From: Croceibacterium segetis
GTDB lineage: Bacteria; Pseudomonadota; Alphaproteobacteria; Sphingomonadales; Sphingomonadaceae
Assembly: GCF_011320115.1 (NCBI RefSeq)
Contig: NZ_JAANOZ010000013.1
Coordinates: forward strand, 27,284 to 91,283
Reading direction: 5' to 3'
Length of the DNA stretch: 64,000 bases
Under the pieces are notes generated by a model. That model made no database searches. It worked only from the letters and a program-made list of their open reading frames with translations, and was not told the DNA's origin. Positions 1 to 8,476 of the stretch are shown in pieces; the first letter of the stretch is position 1; each line of letters begins with the position of its first letter. Position numbers and translations under genes: made by a program.

Positions 1-1058
1 TCGGTGATCACGCGGTTGAAGCCGATCTCCTCGCGCTTGTCCTCCAGCAGCGCTTGGGCGCGCGCCAGGTCGGCCTGCGGCACGGTGAAGGTCACGTCCG
101 TCTCGCCCTTCTCGCGGCCGACGTTCTGGATGATCATGTCGACGTTGATCGAGGCCGCCGCGAGCGGCGAGAAGATGTGCGCCACCGCGCCGGGCTTGTC
201 GGGCACGCGGGTGAGCACGATCCGCGCCTCGTTCTTGTCGTGGGCGATGCCGGTGACCAGCTGGCGTTCCATGTCGCTACCTTCCATGATCTGGGCCATT
301 TCCTCGTCCGAGACGATCATCGTGCCCGGCAAGTCGTCGGCCGGCGGGGCGTCGTCGTCGATGAAGCTCGACAGCACCTGAACCCGCACGCCTTCCTTCA
401 TCGCCAGGCTGACCGAGCGGGTCTGCAGCACCTTGGCGCCGACCGAAGCCAGCTCGAGCATTTCCTCGTACGTCACGTACTTGAGCTTCTGCGCGCGGGC
501 GACGATCCGGGGGTCGGTCGTGTAGACCCCGTCGACGTCGGTGTAGATGTCGCAGCGGTCGGCCTTGACCGCCGCGGCGATGGCCACCGCAGAGGTGTCC
601 GAGCCGCCACGGCCGAGCGTCGTTATGCGGCCGTCGTCCGCGATACCCTGGAAGCCGGGGACAACGGCGATCTCACCCGCCTGCATGGCGGAGATCATCG
701 CCGCCGAATTGATATCGGCCACCCGCGCCTTGGCGTGCGCGCCTTCGGTGTGGACCGGGATCTGCCAGCCGAGCCATGAGCGCGCCTTGCAGCCCATCGC
801 CTGCAGCGTCAGCGCCAGCAGCCCGGCGGTGACTTGCTCGCCGCTGGCGACGACCACGTCGTATTCGGCCGGATCGTACAGCGGGTTGGCCTCACGGCAG
901 AAGTTTACCAGCCGGTCGGTCTCGCCGGCCATCGCGCTGACCACCACGGCGACTTCGTGCCCCGCCGCCTGCTGCTTGCGCACGATCTGCGCGACGCGGC
1001 GGATGCGCTCGGTGCCGGCCATCGAAGTGCCGCCGAATTTCATCACGATCCGCGCCAC
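1..1058 (-). CDS. lysC: Aspartate kinase, C-terminus cut by window edge
   Basis: Aspartokinase phosphorylates L-aspartate in the first step of lysine, threonine and methionine synthesis in the cytoplasm. Reading leftwards from a GTG at 1058, the protein begins VARIVMKFGGTSMAGTERI, containing the family's K-F-G-G-T-S ATP/aspartate-binding motif. Near the left edge is ACT-domain-like sequence (ARIVLTRVPDKPGAVAHIF), the usual feedback-binding region. About 352 codons are present and the last part of the second ACT domain lies outside the window. An in-frame ATG at 1043 is an alternative start, but GTG gives the usual N-terminus. It diverges from ubiG across a 53-bp gap. Confidence 0.95.
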   Translation of the reverse strand, partial: MARIVMKFGGTSMAGTERIRRVAQIVRKQQAAGHEVAVVVSAMAGETDRLVNFCREANPLYDPAEYDVVVASGEQVTAGLLALTLQAMGCKARSWLGWQIPVHTEGAHAKARVADINSAAMISAMQAGEIAVVPGFQGIADDGRITTLGRGGSDTSAVAIAAAVKADRCDIYTDVDGVYTTDPRIVARAQKLKYVTYEEMLELASVGAKVLQTRSVSLAMKEGVRVQVLSSFIDDDAPPADDLPGTMIVSDEEMAQIMEGSDMERQLVTGIAHDKNEARIVLTRVPDKPGAVAHIFSPLAAASINVDMIIQNVGREKGETDVTFTVPQADLARAQALLEDKREEIGFNRVIT

Positions 1059-1111
1059 GTGAACGTCTTCCCCTGCTGGTCCAAAGTCTCGCGCGCTGTT
1101 AGGGACGCGCC

Positions 1112-1849
1112 ATGCCCGATGCAACTGTAACAGCGGCAACCATCCGGCCCGGCGAAGCCGAGCATTTCGGCCGCCTGGCGCACGATTGGTGGGACCCCAA
1201 GGGGCCCTCGGCGATGCTTCACAAGATGAACCCGCTGCGACTCGCCTTCCTGCGCGAGGCCGTCGACAGCCATTGGGACGGCGACCCCGCGAGCACGAGG
1301 CCGCTCGCCGGCAAGCGCGCGCTCGACGTGGGCTGCGGCGCCGGATTGCTGGCCGAACCGCTCGCCCGGCTCGGCGCCGAGGTGACCGGGGTCGACGCGG
1401 CGGAAGAGAACGTAGCCGTCGCCAAGGCGCACGCGGCTGGATCGGGCCTGGCGATCGATTACCGCGCGGGCGAGCTGGCCGCGCTCGGTCTCGGCCGGTT
1501 CGACCTCGTCACCGCGATGGAAGTGCTCGAGCATGTCGCCGACAAGCCCGCGTTCCTCGCCGAACTGGCAGGTCACCTCGCGCCCGGCGGATTGCTCGTC
1601 CTGTCGACACCAAACCGCACGCCGCAATCGCGCTTGCTGATGGTCGGCCTCGCCGAAGCCATCGGCGCGATCCCCAAGGGCACGCATCACTGGGACGATT
1701 TCGTCACCCCGCACGAATTGCGCGAATCGTTGGCCGACGCCGGACTAATAGCGGGTACGCTCAAGGGGATAACCTTGTCACCGCTGAAGGGCCTGCAGCT
1801 GTCGGACGACTTGTCACTCGACTGCCTCGTCATCGCGAAACACGCATAG
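1112..1849 (+). CDS. ubiG: Bifunctional 2-polyprenyl-6-hydroxyphenol methylase / 3-demethylubiquinol 3-O-methyltransferase UbiG
   Basis: SAM-dependent methyltransferase that performs both O-methylations in ubiquinone synthesis. The 245-residue protein has the UbiG N-terminal signature (EAEHFGRLAHDWWDPKGP), a class I SAM-binding glycine loop (LDVGCGAGLLAEPLARLG, about residues 71-88) and the post-motif region around MEVLEHV. Length matches the family. The next reading frame (YqeY-like) begins four bases after the stop codon, so the two were probably co-transcribed. Confidence 0.95.
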   Translation: MPDATVTAATIRPGEAEHFGRLAHDWWDPKGPSAMLHKMNPLRLAFLREAVDSHWDGDPASTRPLAGKRALDVGCGAGLLAEPLARLGAEVTGVDAAEENVAVAKAHAAGSGLAIDYRAGELAALGLGRFDLVTAMEVLEHVADKPAFLAELAGHLAPGGLLVLSTPNRTPQSRLLMVGLAEAIGAIPKGTHHWDDFVTPHELRESLADAGLIAGTLKGITLSPLKGLQLSDDLSLDCLVIAKHA

Positions 1850-1852
1850 GCG

Positions 1853-2174
1853 ATGAGCACCACCGAACTGAAAGTGCGCCTGCTAGGCGGCGGCGATGCA
1901 AGCCAGGGCTTCGGACGAGGTGCGGCTGCTGCGCACGCTGATTGCCGCGGTCGACAACGCCGAAGAGGTCACCGAGCCGCCCAAGGCGTTCGGCTTGCGC
2001 GCGTTCGGCGATCCAAGCGGAGAAGTCGCCCGCCGTGAGATCGACGCCCCGGCGCTCGATGTGCTGCTCGTCGCGGAAATCGACACGCGGCTGGCCGGGG
2101 CCGACTACGACGGACATGCCGAAACCACCGGCCTGTGCCAGGAAGCCGAACTGATCGGCCGCTACCGCGCCTGA
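1853..2174 (+). pseudogene. GatB/YqeY-like protein, apparently interrupted by a frameshift
   Basis: A start at 1853 reads MSTTELKVRLLG and then leaves the expected frame. From about 1896 the next frame reads MQARASDEVRLLRTLIAAVD and continues to 2174 (92 codons). Joined, they resemble the N-terminal helix and body of small YqeY-like proteins (tRNA amidotransferase GatB-related, function unclear). An in-frame TAG at 1884-1886 blocks the second frame upstream. Removing the T at 1884 would turn CTG-CTAG into CTG-CAG and restore L-Q-A-A-A-M-Q-A, a typical YqeY helix. It is either a real one-base insertion, a sequencing error, or a shorter protein starting at 1896. The end overlaps the convergent next gene by 13 bases. 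Family call is tentative. Confidence 0.45.
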
Positions 2175-2515
2175 CCGAGCGACTCTTGCCACGCGTCGGC
2201 ATCGAAGCCGACGAGCAGCCCTTCGGAATACTCGACCACCGGCCGCTTGATCGCGGAGGGATGCGCCTGCATCAGCGCGACGGCCTTCTCCGCGTCGAGA
2301 TCGGTCTTGTCGGACTCGGCGAGCTGGCGAAAAGTCGTGCCGCGGCGATTGAGCACTGTCTCCCAGCCCTTCGCGGCGACCCACGCGCGCAGCTTGGTCG
2401 GATCGGCCCCCTCCTTCTTGTAATCGTGGAAGGTGTAGCCGACGCCTTTCGCGTCGAGCCAGGCGCGCGCCTTCTTGACCGTGTCGCAGCCGGGAATGCC
2501 GTAGAAATCGATCAC
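2162..2515 (-). CDS. ArsC/Spx-family thioredoxin-fold protein (YffB-like)
   Basis: A 117-residue protein of the arsenate reductase-like ArsC/Spx/YffB group. It starts MIDFYGIPGCDTVKKARAW, with the thioredoxin-fold cysteine at residue 10 but no CxxC partner, and has the family's IKRPVVEY segment (about residue 89). YffB proteins are thought to be glutathione-dependent reductases, but a substrate has not been fixed; arsenate reduction should not be assumed. It overlaps the upstream ABM gene by four bases (ATGA-type coupling) and is the last gene of the yebC-ruvC transcription unit. Confidence 0.85.
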   Translation of the reverse strand: MIDFYGIPGCDTVKKARAWLDAKGVGYTFHDYKKEGADPTKLRAWVAAKGWETVLNRRGTTFRQLAESDKTDLDAEKAVALMQAHPSAIKRPVVEYSEGLLVGFDADAWQESLGQAR

Positions 2516-2826
2516 GGGCCTTCCTTGCGGCTGAAGCGGTGAACCCGCGGGTGCTTGCAGGCGAACAACGTGTAGTCTTCATAGAACTCGCTGCGCCCGC
2601 GCGATTGCACCGCGCTGTGCTCGGCGACCCTGCGCCATGCCAGCGCGGCGTTCTCGTCTTCCCATTCCGACAACGCGATGACCTCGTCGTCATGCGAAAC
2701 GTAGGACTTGAAGGAAATGAAGCCGGGCTGCCGTTGCGCCAGTTCCTCCATCAGGTCGGACGCGGCGCCGTAGGCCGCGTGATCGATATCGGCGCGTTTG
2801 CGGTTGCGGAACACGACCAGGAACAT
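2512..2826 (-). CDS. Antibiotic biosynthesis monooxygenase (ABM) domain protein
   Basis: A 104-residue single-domain protein of the ABM ferredoxin-like fold. It starts [19 protein letters not shown] and has the typical second-strand pattern GFISFKSYVSHDDEVIALSEW (about residues 35-55), as in small dimeric oxygenases and heme-degrading relatives. Members often act on quinones or unknown aromatics; the true substrate here is not predictable. It shares one base with the end of ruvC (TGATG) and four bases with the downstream YffB-like gene, so all are translationally coupled. Confidence 0.82.
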   Translation of the reverse strand: MFLVVFRNRKRADIDHAAYGAASDLMEELAQRQPGFISFKSYVSHDDEVIALSEWEDENAALAWRRVAEHSAVQSRGRSEFYEDYTLFACKHPRVHRFSRKEGP

Positions 2827-3299
2827 CAGCTACTTCCTCTCAGATGGGCATCGGCAATCGCCACCGCGAGCGCGTCTGCGGCGTCGGGGCCTTCGATTCT
2901 CGCGCCCGGCAGCAGCACCTTGAGCATCGCCTGCACTTGCGCCTTCTCCGCCCCACCGGTACCGACCACTGCCTTCTTGACCAGCCGCGCGGCGTGCTCT
3001 GCCACCGGCAGGCCGGCGCGTCCGCAAGCAGCAAGCACTGCGCCGCGTGCCTGCGCCAGTTTTAGCGTCGATTGCGGGTTCTTGTTGAGGAACACTTCCT
3101 CGGCCGCCGCGCGGTCCGGCGAGTACGTTCCGATCACCGTATAGACCGTATCGTGCAGGTGATGCAGCCGCTCGGCGATCGGCGCCTTGGCGTCGGTGGC
3201 GATCTGTCCGTTGGCGACGTGCATGAGCCGCGATCCTTCCGCGCGCACGATCCCCCAGCCGGTGCAGCTGAGCGAGGGGTCGAGGCCGAGGATCAGCAT
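2826..3299 (-). CDS. ruvC: Crossover junction endodeoxyribonuclease RuvC
   Basis: Holliday-junction resolvase that nicks four-way junctions during recombination repair. The 157-residue protein begins [16 protein letters not shown]; the acidic catalytic residues can be placed at D7, E67 or E68, D139 and D142 ([12 protein letters not shown]). The N-rich loop [17 protein letters not shown] is also typical. It lies 10 bases after yebC, the usual yebC-ruvC order, but ruvA and ruvB do not follow; two small unrelated genes do. Confidence 0.97.
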   Translation of the reverse strand: MLILGLDPSLSCTGWGIVRAEGSRLMHVANGQIATDAKAPIAERLHHLHDTVYTVIGTYSPDRAAAEEVFLNKNPQSTLKLAQARGAVLAACGRAGLPVAEHAARLVKKAVVGTGGAEKAQVQAMLKVLLPGARIEGPDAADALAVAIADAHLRGSS

Positions 3300-3309
3300 G
3301 AGTCGATGA

Positions 3310-4053
3310 TCAGCCGATCTTCTCCATCACGGCGTCGGAGACCTCGTAGTTGCCCCACACGGTCTGGACGTCGTCGTCGTCCTCGAGCGCGTCGACCAGC
3401 TTGAACAGCGTCTGCGCGTCGCCCTCGGCGACCTCGACCGAAAGATTGGGCTTCCAGCCGAGCTTGACGTTTTCCGCTTCGCCTAGGCTGCTTTCGAGCG
3501 CCTTGGCGACCTCGTGCAAGGCTTCCATGTCGGTCCAGATGATGTGGCCGTCCTCGTCGCTTTCGACGTCGTCGGCGCCGGCGTCGATCGCCGCTTCGAG
3601 GACCTTGTCCTCGTCGCCCGCGCCGACCGGGTACTCGATCATCCCCTTGCGTTCGAACCCGTGGCTGACGGCGCCGCTGGCTGCGAGGTTGCCGCCGTTC
3701 TTGGAGAACGCCGTGCGCACGTTGGTGGCGGTGCGGTTGCGGTTGTCGGTCAGCGCCTCGACGATCAGTGCGACGCCGCCCGGACCGTAGCCCTCGTAGC
3801 GGATCTCTTCGTAGTCGTCGGCATCGCCCATGCTCGCCTTGTCGATCGCGCGCTGGATGTTGTCCTTCGGCATCGAGGCGGCCTTGGCGTTGTTGACCGC
3901 CAGCCGCAGGCGCGGATTCATGTCCGGATCGGGCATGCCGGACTTGGCCGCGACGGTGATTTCGCGCGAAAGCTTGGAGAACATCGCCGAGCGCTTCTTG
4001 TCCTGCGCGCCCTTGCGATGCATGATGTTCTTGAACTTGGAATGGCCGGCCAT
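3310..4053 (-). CDS. yebC: YebC/PmpR family DNA-binding regulatory protein
   Basis: A 247-residue member of the YebC/PmpR/TACO1 family. The N-terminus [20 protein letters not shown] and the following [13 protein letters not shown] stretch are diagnostic. Family members have been described as transcription regulators and, in several recent studies of relatives, as ribosome-associated factors that relieve stalling at proline tracts. It is the first gene of the operon with ruvC (10-base gap), the ABM gene and the YffB-like gene. It diverges from the CPBP gene at 4108. Confidence 0.96.
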   Translation of the reverse strand: MAGHSKFKNIMHRKGAQDKKRSAMFSKLSREITVAAKSGMPDPDMNPRLRLAVNNAKAASMPKDNIQRAIDKASMGDADDYEEIRYEGYGPGGVALIVEALTDNRNRTATNVRTAFSKNGGNLAASGAVSHGFERKGMIEYPVGAGDEDKVLEAAIDAGADDVESDEDGHIIWTDMEALHEVAKALESSLGEAENVKLGWKPNLSVEVAEGDAQTLFKLVDALEDDDDVQTVWGNYEVSDAVMEKIG

Positions 4054-4107
4054 GGGGTCGCTTCGTTCCCGTCTTCAATTCTCGATTTCAGGGGGCCCAT
4101 TAGCCGC

Positions 4108-4845
4108 ATGACCGGCCAAGTCACAAGCCCGGGCTTGGCCCGCTGGATCCCCGGCGAATGGCGCGCCTTCGCGGCGTTCCTGAGCCGCCCCGTGCTGCCC
4201 CAGCATATGACGGGCATCCGCCTGACCGCCTTGGGTGCGACGCTGCGATTGTTCGCGCTCGACCTGCTGGTGATGGCGCTGCTGATCGGGATCGCCTGGC
4301 TCACCTCGAAACTGGGTTACCACCTGCCCGAGAACGCGATCGACAAGCTCGACCTGGGCCCGGGGTGGCTGCTGCTGATCATCGTCGTCCTGCCGATCGG
4401 CGAGGAGCTCGCCTTTCGCGCCTGGCTGTCGGGCCGACCGGGTCATGTGACGGCGATCGCCGTGCTCGCCGCCGCGGCGGCGCTGGCGTTCCTTTCCACT
4501 CCGCAGGCTTACCCGATCCTCGCGGCCGGCAGCTTGATCATCGGCATCGTCCTTGCGATCGGGCTGCTGTTCTGGCTCCGCCACCATCCACCGTTCCCGT
4601 TCTTCAGCCGTCATTTCCCGTGGTTCTACTTCGCCGGCGCCGTGGTGTTCGCCGCGGCACACCTGGGAAATTACGACGGGGCCGCGCTCGCCCTGCTGCC
4701 GCTGGTGATCCCGCAGTTGCTCGTCGGGCTGATCCTCGGTTACGCCCGCGTCACCTACGGCCTGTGGTCCGACATGCTGCTGCACATGCTGCACAACGGG
4801 CTGCTGATCGGCCTCGTCGTGGTCGAGAAGAGCATGGGCGGCTAG
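4108..4845 (+). CDS. CPBP family intramembrane metalloprotease
   Basis: A 245-residue polytopic membrane protein of the CPBP (CAAX prenyl protease-like, Rce1-related) family. The three conserved motifs are visible: E99-E100-x-x-x-R104 (GEELAFR), F181-x-x-x-H185 (FAAAH) and H226-x-x-x-N230 (HMLHN), separated by hydrophobic helices. Bacterial members are linked to peptide processing or bacteriocin self-immunity, but most have no known substrate. The start at 4108 (MTGQVTSPGL) was chosen because the open frame upstream overlaps yebC on the other strand. The 3' end overlaps the convergent acetyltransferase by four bases. Confidence 0.88.
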   Translation: MTGQVTSPGLARWIPGEWRAFAAFLSRPVLPQHMTGIRLTALGATLRLFALDLLVMALLIGIAWLTSKLGYHLPENAIDKLDLGPGWLLLIIVVLPIGEELAFRAWLSGRPGHVTAIAVLAAAAALAFLSTPQAYPILAAGSLIIGIVLAIGLLFWLRHHPPFPFFSRHFPWFYFAGAVVFAAAHLGNYDGAALALLPLVIPQLLVGLILGYARVTYGLWSDMLLHMLHNGLLIGLVVVEKSMGG

Positions 4846-5330
4846 AGCAGCCGCTGCCACCAGCCGACGTCGCGCCAGCCGCCCATTTTCCAGCCGACTT
4901 CGCGGTAGACGCCGACCGGCGTGAACCCCATCGCCTCGTGAAGGCCAATGCTGGCCGCGTTGGGCAGCGCGATGCCGGCGAAAGCAGCGTGACAGGTTTC
5001 GCTGAGGCGCTCCAGCAGTTCGGCGTAGAGGGCGCGGCCGACGCCCTGTCTGCCGTGCGCCGGGTCGACGTAGACCGCCACGTCGCAAGAGCTGTCGTAG
5101 GCGGCGCGAGTGCGGTGCGGCGAGCCGTAGGCGTAGCCGACGACCGTGCCGTCGAGCTCTGCCACCAGCCACGCGTGGCTGGCACTGTACTCGGCGATGC
5201 GTCGGGCCATTTCGGCTACATCGGGCGCGTCGAGCTCGAAGCTTATCCAGCTGTCTTCGACGAACGGCGCGTAGATCGCGGCGCACCTCGCCGCGTCCTC
5301 GGGCCTTGCCGGGCGAACGGCCGCCGTCAG
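4842..5330 (-). CDS. GNAT family N-acetyltransferase, no standard start codon
   Basis: A GNAT acetyltransferase of the phosphinothricin-acetyltransferase-like group. Conserved sequence begins at once after the SDR stop: TAAVRPARPEDAARCAAIYA, then the acetyl-CoA loop (YVDPAHGRQGVGRALY) and the C-terminal ALPNAASIGLHEAMGF motif. In frame between the SDR stop (TAG, 5342-5340) and a methionine at 5210 there is no ATG, GTG or TTG. Starting at 5210 would remove the first strand and helix of the fold. The only near-cognate codon in the right place is CTG at 5330, used here provisionally. It overlaps the TGA of a six-codon ATG minicistron (5347-5327) as CTGA. The SDR stop is in the same frame, so readthrough is another formal possibility. 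Confidence 0.75.
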   Translation of the reverse strand: MTAAVRPARPEDAARCAAIYAPFVEDSWISFELDAPDVAEMARRIAEYSASHAWLVAELDGTVVGYAYGSPHRTRAAYDSSCDVAVYVDPAHGRQGVGRALYAELLERLSETCHAAFAGIALPNAASIGLHEAMGFTPVGVYREVGWKMGGWRDVGWWQRLL

Positions 5331-5339
5331 GAGCGTGCC

Positions 5340-6218
5340 CTAGCCATTGACCACCGTTCCTCCGTTCGGATGCAGGACCTGGCCCGACATATAGCTCGAA
5401 TCCTCGCAGGCGAGGAAGAGGAAGGACGGCGCAACCTCGTTTGGCTGGCCCGGGCGCCCCATCGGCGTGTCCTCGCCGAAATGCTCGACCTTCTCGGGCG
5501 GTGAACCGCCGCAGGGATTGAGCGGGGTCCAGATCGGGCCCGGCGCGACGGCGTTCACGCGGATGCCCTCCTTGACCAGGTTCTCGCTCAGCGAGCGGGT
5601 GAAGGCGGTGATCGCGCCCTTGGTGGCGCTGTAGTCGAGCAGGCCGGGCGAGCCCTGGTACATCGTCACGCTGGTGGTGTTGATGATCGCCGCCCCCTTC
5701 TGGAGATGCGGGCGGGCGGCCTGGACGAGATAGAACATCGAGAAGATGTTGGTCTGGAAGGTGCGCTGCAGCTGCTCGGCGGTGATGTCCGTGATGTCCT
5801 TGTCGGGGTGCTGCTCGCCGGCGTTGTTGACCAGCACGTCGAGCCGGCCCCACTTGTCGATCACGCCCTGGACGACCTTCCTGCAGTGCTCGGGATCGCC
5901 CAGGTCCCCGGAGAAACACTCGGCTTCGCTGCCTTCCTGCTCGATCGCGTCCATCGTCATGTGGGCGTCGTCGGTTTCCGAGAGATAGGCGATCGCGACT
6001 TTCGCCCCCTCGCGGGCGAACAGCACCGCGGTCGCCCGGCCGATGCCGCTGTCGCCGCCGGTGACCAACGCGACCCTGCCTTTCAGCCGCCCGGACCCGG
6101 GATAGCGCGGCTCCCAGTCGGGCAGCGGATCGAGCTTGCGCTCGTGCCCGGGAAGCTTGGGTTCTTCGTCGATCGGCTCGACGTGGCCCTTTTCGATCGT
6201 CTGGGTGTCATCGGTCAT
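5340..6218 (-). CDS. SDR family oxidoreductase (YghA-like)
   Basis: A 292-residue classical short-chain dehydrogenase/reductase with an extended N-terminus. It has the nucleotide-binding motif TGGDSGIG (residues 53-60), NNAG (131-134), and the catalytic S183, Y196 and K200 (LLDYSATKGA). Homologues such as YghA/GS39-type proteins reduce or oxidise unknown alcohols and are often stress-induced. The start at 6218 has a good ribosome-binding site (AAAGGAAT six bases upstream); an upstream in-frame start at 6272 is less likely. It is followed directly by the GNAT gene. Confidence 0.93.
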   Translation of the reverse strand: MTDDTQTIEKGHVEPIDEEPKLPGHERKLDPLPDWEPRYPGSGRLKGRVALVTGGDSGIGRATAVLFAREGAKVAIAYLSETDDAHMTMDAIEQEGSEAECFSGDLGDPEHCRKVVQGVIDKWGRLDVLVNNAGEQHPDKDITDITAEQLQRTFQTNIFSMFYLVQAARPHLQKGAAIINTTSVTMYQGSPGLLDYSATKGAITAFTRSLSENLVKEGIRVNAVAPGPIWTPLNPCGGSPPEKVEHFGEDTPMGRPGQPNEVAPSFLFLACEDSSYMSGQVLHPNGGTVVNG

Positions 6219-6268
6219 GGCGCAATTCCTTTCGCCAAAATCAATGAGCAGGCCCCCGCTGCGTTCCG

Positions 6269-6505
6269 TCAACCGAGGCCGAGCGCGGCCTTGTAGGTAT
6301 CGAGGATCGCTTCCATTTCCGCCCGGTCGTCGGGCTTCATCTTACGCAGGCGGACGATCTGGCGCATGATCTTGGCGTCGTAGCCGACCGCCTTGGCCTC
6401 GGCGTAGACGTCGCGGATGTCGTCGGCGATGCCCTTCTTTTCTTCCTCGAGGCGTTCGACGCGCTCGATCAGGAGGCGCAGGCGGTCGTCGGTGGTCTCG
6501 GCCAT
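6269..6505 (-). CDS. gapR: GapR-like nucleoid-associated protein (DUF2312)
   Basis: A 78-residue protein of the DUF2312/UPF0335 family, whose Caulobacter member GapR binds overtwisted AT-rich DNA ahead of replication and transcription and helps gyrase and topoisomerase IV. The sequence is mostly a charged coiled coil ([18 protein letters not shown]) followed by the conserved block [20 protein letters not shown], with the basic residues that contact DNA. Its presence strongly supports an alphaproteobacterial host. It lies between DUF1244 and the SDR gene, all on the minus strand. Confidence 0.93.
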   Translation of the reverse strand: MAETTDDRLRLLIERVERLEEEKKGIADDIRDVYAEAKAVGYDAKIMRQIVRLRKMKPDDRAEMEAILDTYKAALGLG

Positions 6506-6592
6506 TTAGAAGCTCCGGCAAATCGGTGAGAATCGGTTGAGAGGCTGATAGCGGCGCCACCGGAGCGGGTGAACCGGGTGGAAAACTTTTCC

Positions 6593-6904
6593 TTAGGTGC
6601 CCGGGTTTCGCGCCAGGCTTTGCTCCATCCGGGCTATCTGCTCGGGCGTCGCCTGGCCCTGGAACTGGGCCTTCCACTCCTCCATCGGCATGCCGTGGAT
6701 CAGCTCGCGCGCGGCGGCCTTGTCGCCCTCGTAGCCGCCCTCGCGGATCCAGTCGGCGAGGCAATTGCGGCAGAACCCGGCGAGCCCCATCAGCTCGATG
6801 TTTTCGGCGTCGTGGCGGTGGCGCAAGTGGCGCACCAGGCGGCGGAAAGCGGCGGCGGCGACGGCATCGGGTAGCGCGTCGAGCGGGTCGGCGGTTGCAG
6901 TCAT
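6593..6904 (-). CDS. DUF1244 domain-containing protein
   Basis: A 103-residue soluble helical protein matching the DUF1244 family, common in alpha- and gammaproteobacteria. Recognisable segments are a basic region (RRLVRHLRHRHDAENIELM), a conserved GFCRNCLADW motif with Cys45 and Cys48, and the MPMEEWKAQFQ block. Function is unknown; the paired cysteines could bind metal or be redox active, which is inference. The start at 6904 was chosen because the frame upstream runs through the 5' end of pyk on the other strand. It diverges from pyk by 51 bp. Confidence 0.88.
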   Translation of the reverse strand: MTATADPLDALPDAVAAAAFRRLVRHLRHRHDAENIELMGLAGFCRNCLADWIREGGYEGDKAAARELIHGMPMEEWKAQFQGQATPEQIARMEQSLARNPGT

Positions 6905-6955
6905 CGGTGCATGTGTCCTTGTCTTGTCGCGCGGCTCTGGCATAGGCCCTGCCCG

Positions 6956-8452
6956 ATGGCAAAGCCGCACATGCCCAAGCTCGACCCGCGCCGGCGGAAG
7001 ATCAAGATCCTCGCCACGATCGGGCCGGCGAGCCGCGATCCCGACATGCTGCGCCGCCTGTGGCGCGCCGGGGCCGACGCCTTCCGCATCAACCTGAGCC
7101 ACGGCGATCACGAGACCCACGCCGCGGCGATCGCCGCGATCCGCGCGCTCGAGCGCGAGCTCGGCCGCCCGATCGCGATCCTCTGCGACCTGCAGGGGCC
7201 CAAGCTGCGCGTCGGCACCTTCAAGGGCGGCGAGGCGCGCATTCCCCACGGGGCACGCTTCACACTCGACCGCAACGAGACGCCGGGCGACGAAACGCGG
7301 GTGTTCCTGCCGCACCCCGAGCTCTTCGCGGTGCTCGGCAAGGGCCAGCGGCTGCTGATCAACGACGGCAAGATCCGCCTGCGGGTGGAGAAAGCCAGTC
7401 CCCAGGCGATCGTCTGCACCGCCGAGATCGGCGGGGTCATCTCCGACAAGAAGGGCGTCAACGTGCCCGACGCCGAAGTGCCGATCCCGGCGCTGACCGA
7501 CAAGGACCGCCGCGATCTCGCCTTCGCGCTCGAGCACGGGGCCGACTGGATCGGCCTCAGCTTCGTCCAGCGCCCCGACGACCTCGCGGAGGCGCGCAAG
7601 CTGATGAACGGCAAGGGCGCGCTGTGCGCCAAGATCGAAAAGCCGATGGCGGTGACCCGGCTCGACGAGATTCTCGAGCTGGCCGACGGGGTGATGGTTG
7701 CCCGCGGCGACCTCGGCGTCGAGCTCAATCCCGAAGAAGTGCCGCCGCTGCAGAAACGCATCGTGCTCGCCGCGCGCAGCCTCGGCAAGCCGGTGATCGT
7801 GGCGACGCAAATGCTCGAATCGATGATCGAGAGCCCGCAGCCGACCCGCGCCGAAGTCTCCGACGTCGCCAACGCGGTATATGACGGCGCCGACGCGGTG
7901 ATGCTTTCGGCCGAGACCGCGGCGGGGATGTGGCCCGAGGAATCGGTCGCCATGATGGATCGCATCGCGGTGCAGGTCGAAAACGACGAGAGCTACGGCG
8001 CGCGCGTTCACTTCCACCAGACGATCCCCGACACCACCACGGCCGACGCGATCAGCCATGCCTGCATGACCATCGCCGAGACGCTACCGATCAAGGCGGT
8101 GGTGGTGTTCACCGATTCCGGTTCGACCGCGCGCCGCGTCGCCCGCGAACGGCCGAAGACCCCGCTGATGGTGCTGACGCCCTCGACCCGCACGGCCCGC
8201 CGCGCCACCCTGCTGTGGGGCGCGCACGCGGTGACAACGCGCGACATCGGCAGCTTCGAGGAGATGGTCGCCAAGGGCAAGCGCATGGCGCTGCGCCATG
8301 GTTTCGCGGAGGCGGATTCGCGGCTGATCATGGTCGCCGGCGTGCCGTTCGGCGTGCCCGGCGCGACCAACCTGCTGCACGTCGTGCGGTTGAGCGGCGA
8401 CGAACTCGAAGGCCACTACGCCGAAGCGCCACCGGCCGACCGAACAGGGTGA
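6956..8452 (+). CDS. pyk: Pyruvate kinase
   Basis: Catalyses the last step of glycolysis or the Entner-Doudoroff route: phosphoenolpyruvate + ADP to pyruvate + ATP. The 498-residue protein starts MAKPHMPKLDPRRRKIKIL and carries the substrate and metal motifs (FRINLSHG, CDLQGPKLRVG, the VMVARGDLGVEL block and ATQMLESM). The second half holds the allosteric-type C-terminal domain. Length is slightly over the usual 470-485 because of a basic N-terminal extension; a start at 6971 (MPKLD) is possible. The stop codon lies inside the left arm of an inverted repeat. Confidence 0.96.
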   Translation: MAKPHMPKLDPRRRKIKILATIGPASRDPDMLRRLWRAGADAFRINLSHGDHETHAAAIAAIRALERELGRPIAILCDLQGPKLRVGTFKGGEARIPHGARFTLDRNETPGDETRVFLPHPELFAVLGKGQRLLINDGKIRLRVEKASPQAIVCTAEIGGVISDKKGVNVPDAEVPIPALTDKDRRDLAFALEHGADWIGLSFVQRPDDLAEARKLMNGKGALCAKIEKPMAVTRLDEILELADGVMVARGDLGVELNPEEVPPLQKRIVLAARSLGKPVIVATQMLESMIESPQPTRAEVSDVANAVYDGADAVMLSAETAAGMWPEESVAMMDRIAVQVENDESYGARVHFHQTIPDTTTADAISHACMTIAETLPIKAVVVFTDSGSTARRVARERPKTPLMVLTPSTRTARRATLLWGAHAVTTRDIGSFEEMVAKGKRMALRHGFAEADSRLIMVAGVPFGVPGATNLLHVVRLSGDELEGHYAEAPPADRTG

Positions 8453-8476
8453 CACTTTACGGACCTTGTCACCCTG
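8445..8476 (+). terminator. Inverted repeat at the pyk stop codon
   Basis: Perfect 10-bp arms CAGGGTGACA (8445-8454) and TGTCACCCTG (8467-8476) with a 12-base loop; the pyk stop codon TGA is inside the left arm. It would form a stable hairpin at the end of pyk mRNA. No T-run follows, so it is a weak intrinsic terminator at best and may instead protect the 3' end. Confidence 0.45.

Noticed and set aside
6593..8059. Open frame extending DUF1244 upstream through pyk on the opposite strand
   Set aside because: Only the part after 6904 has family sequence; the upstream part is the antisense of pyk.
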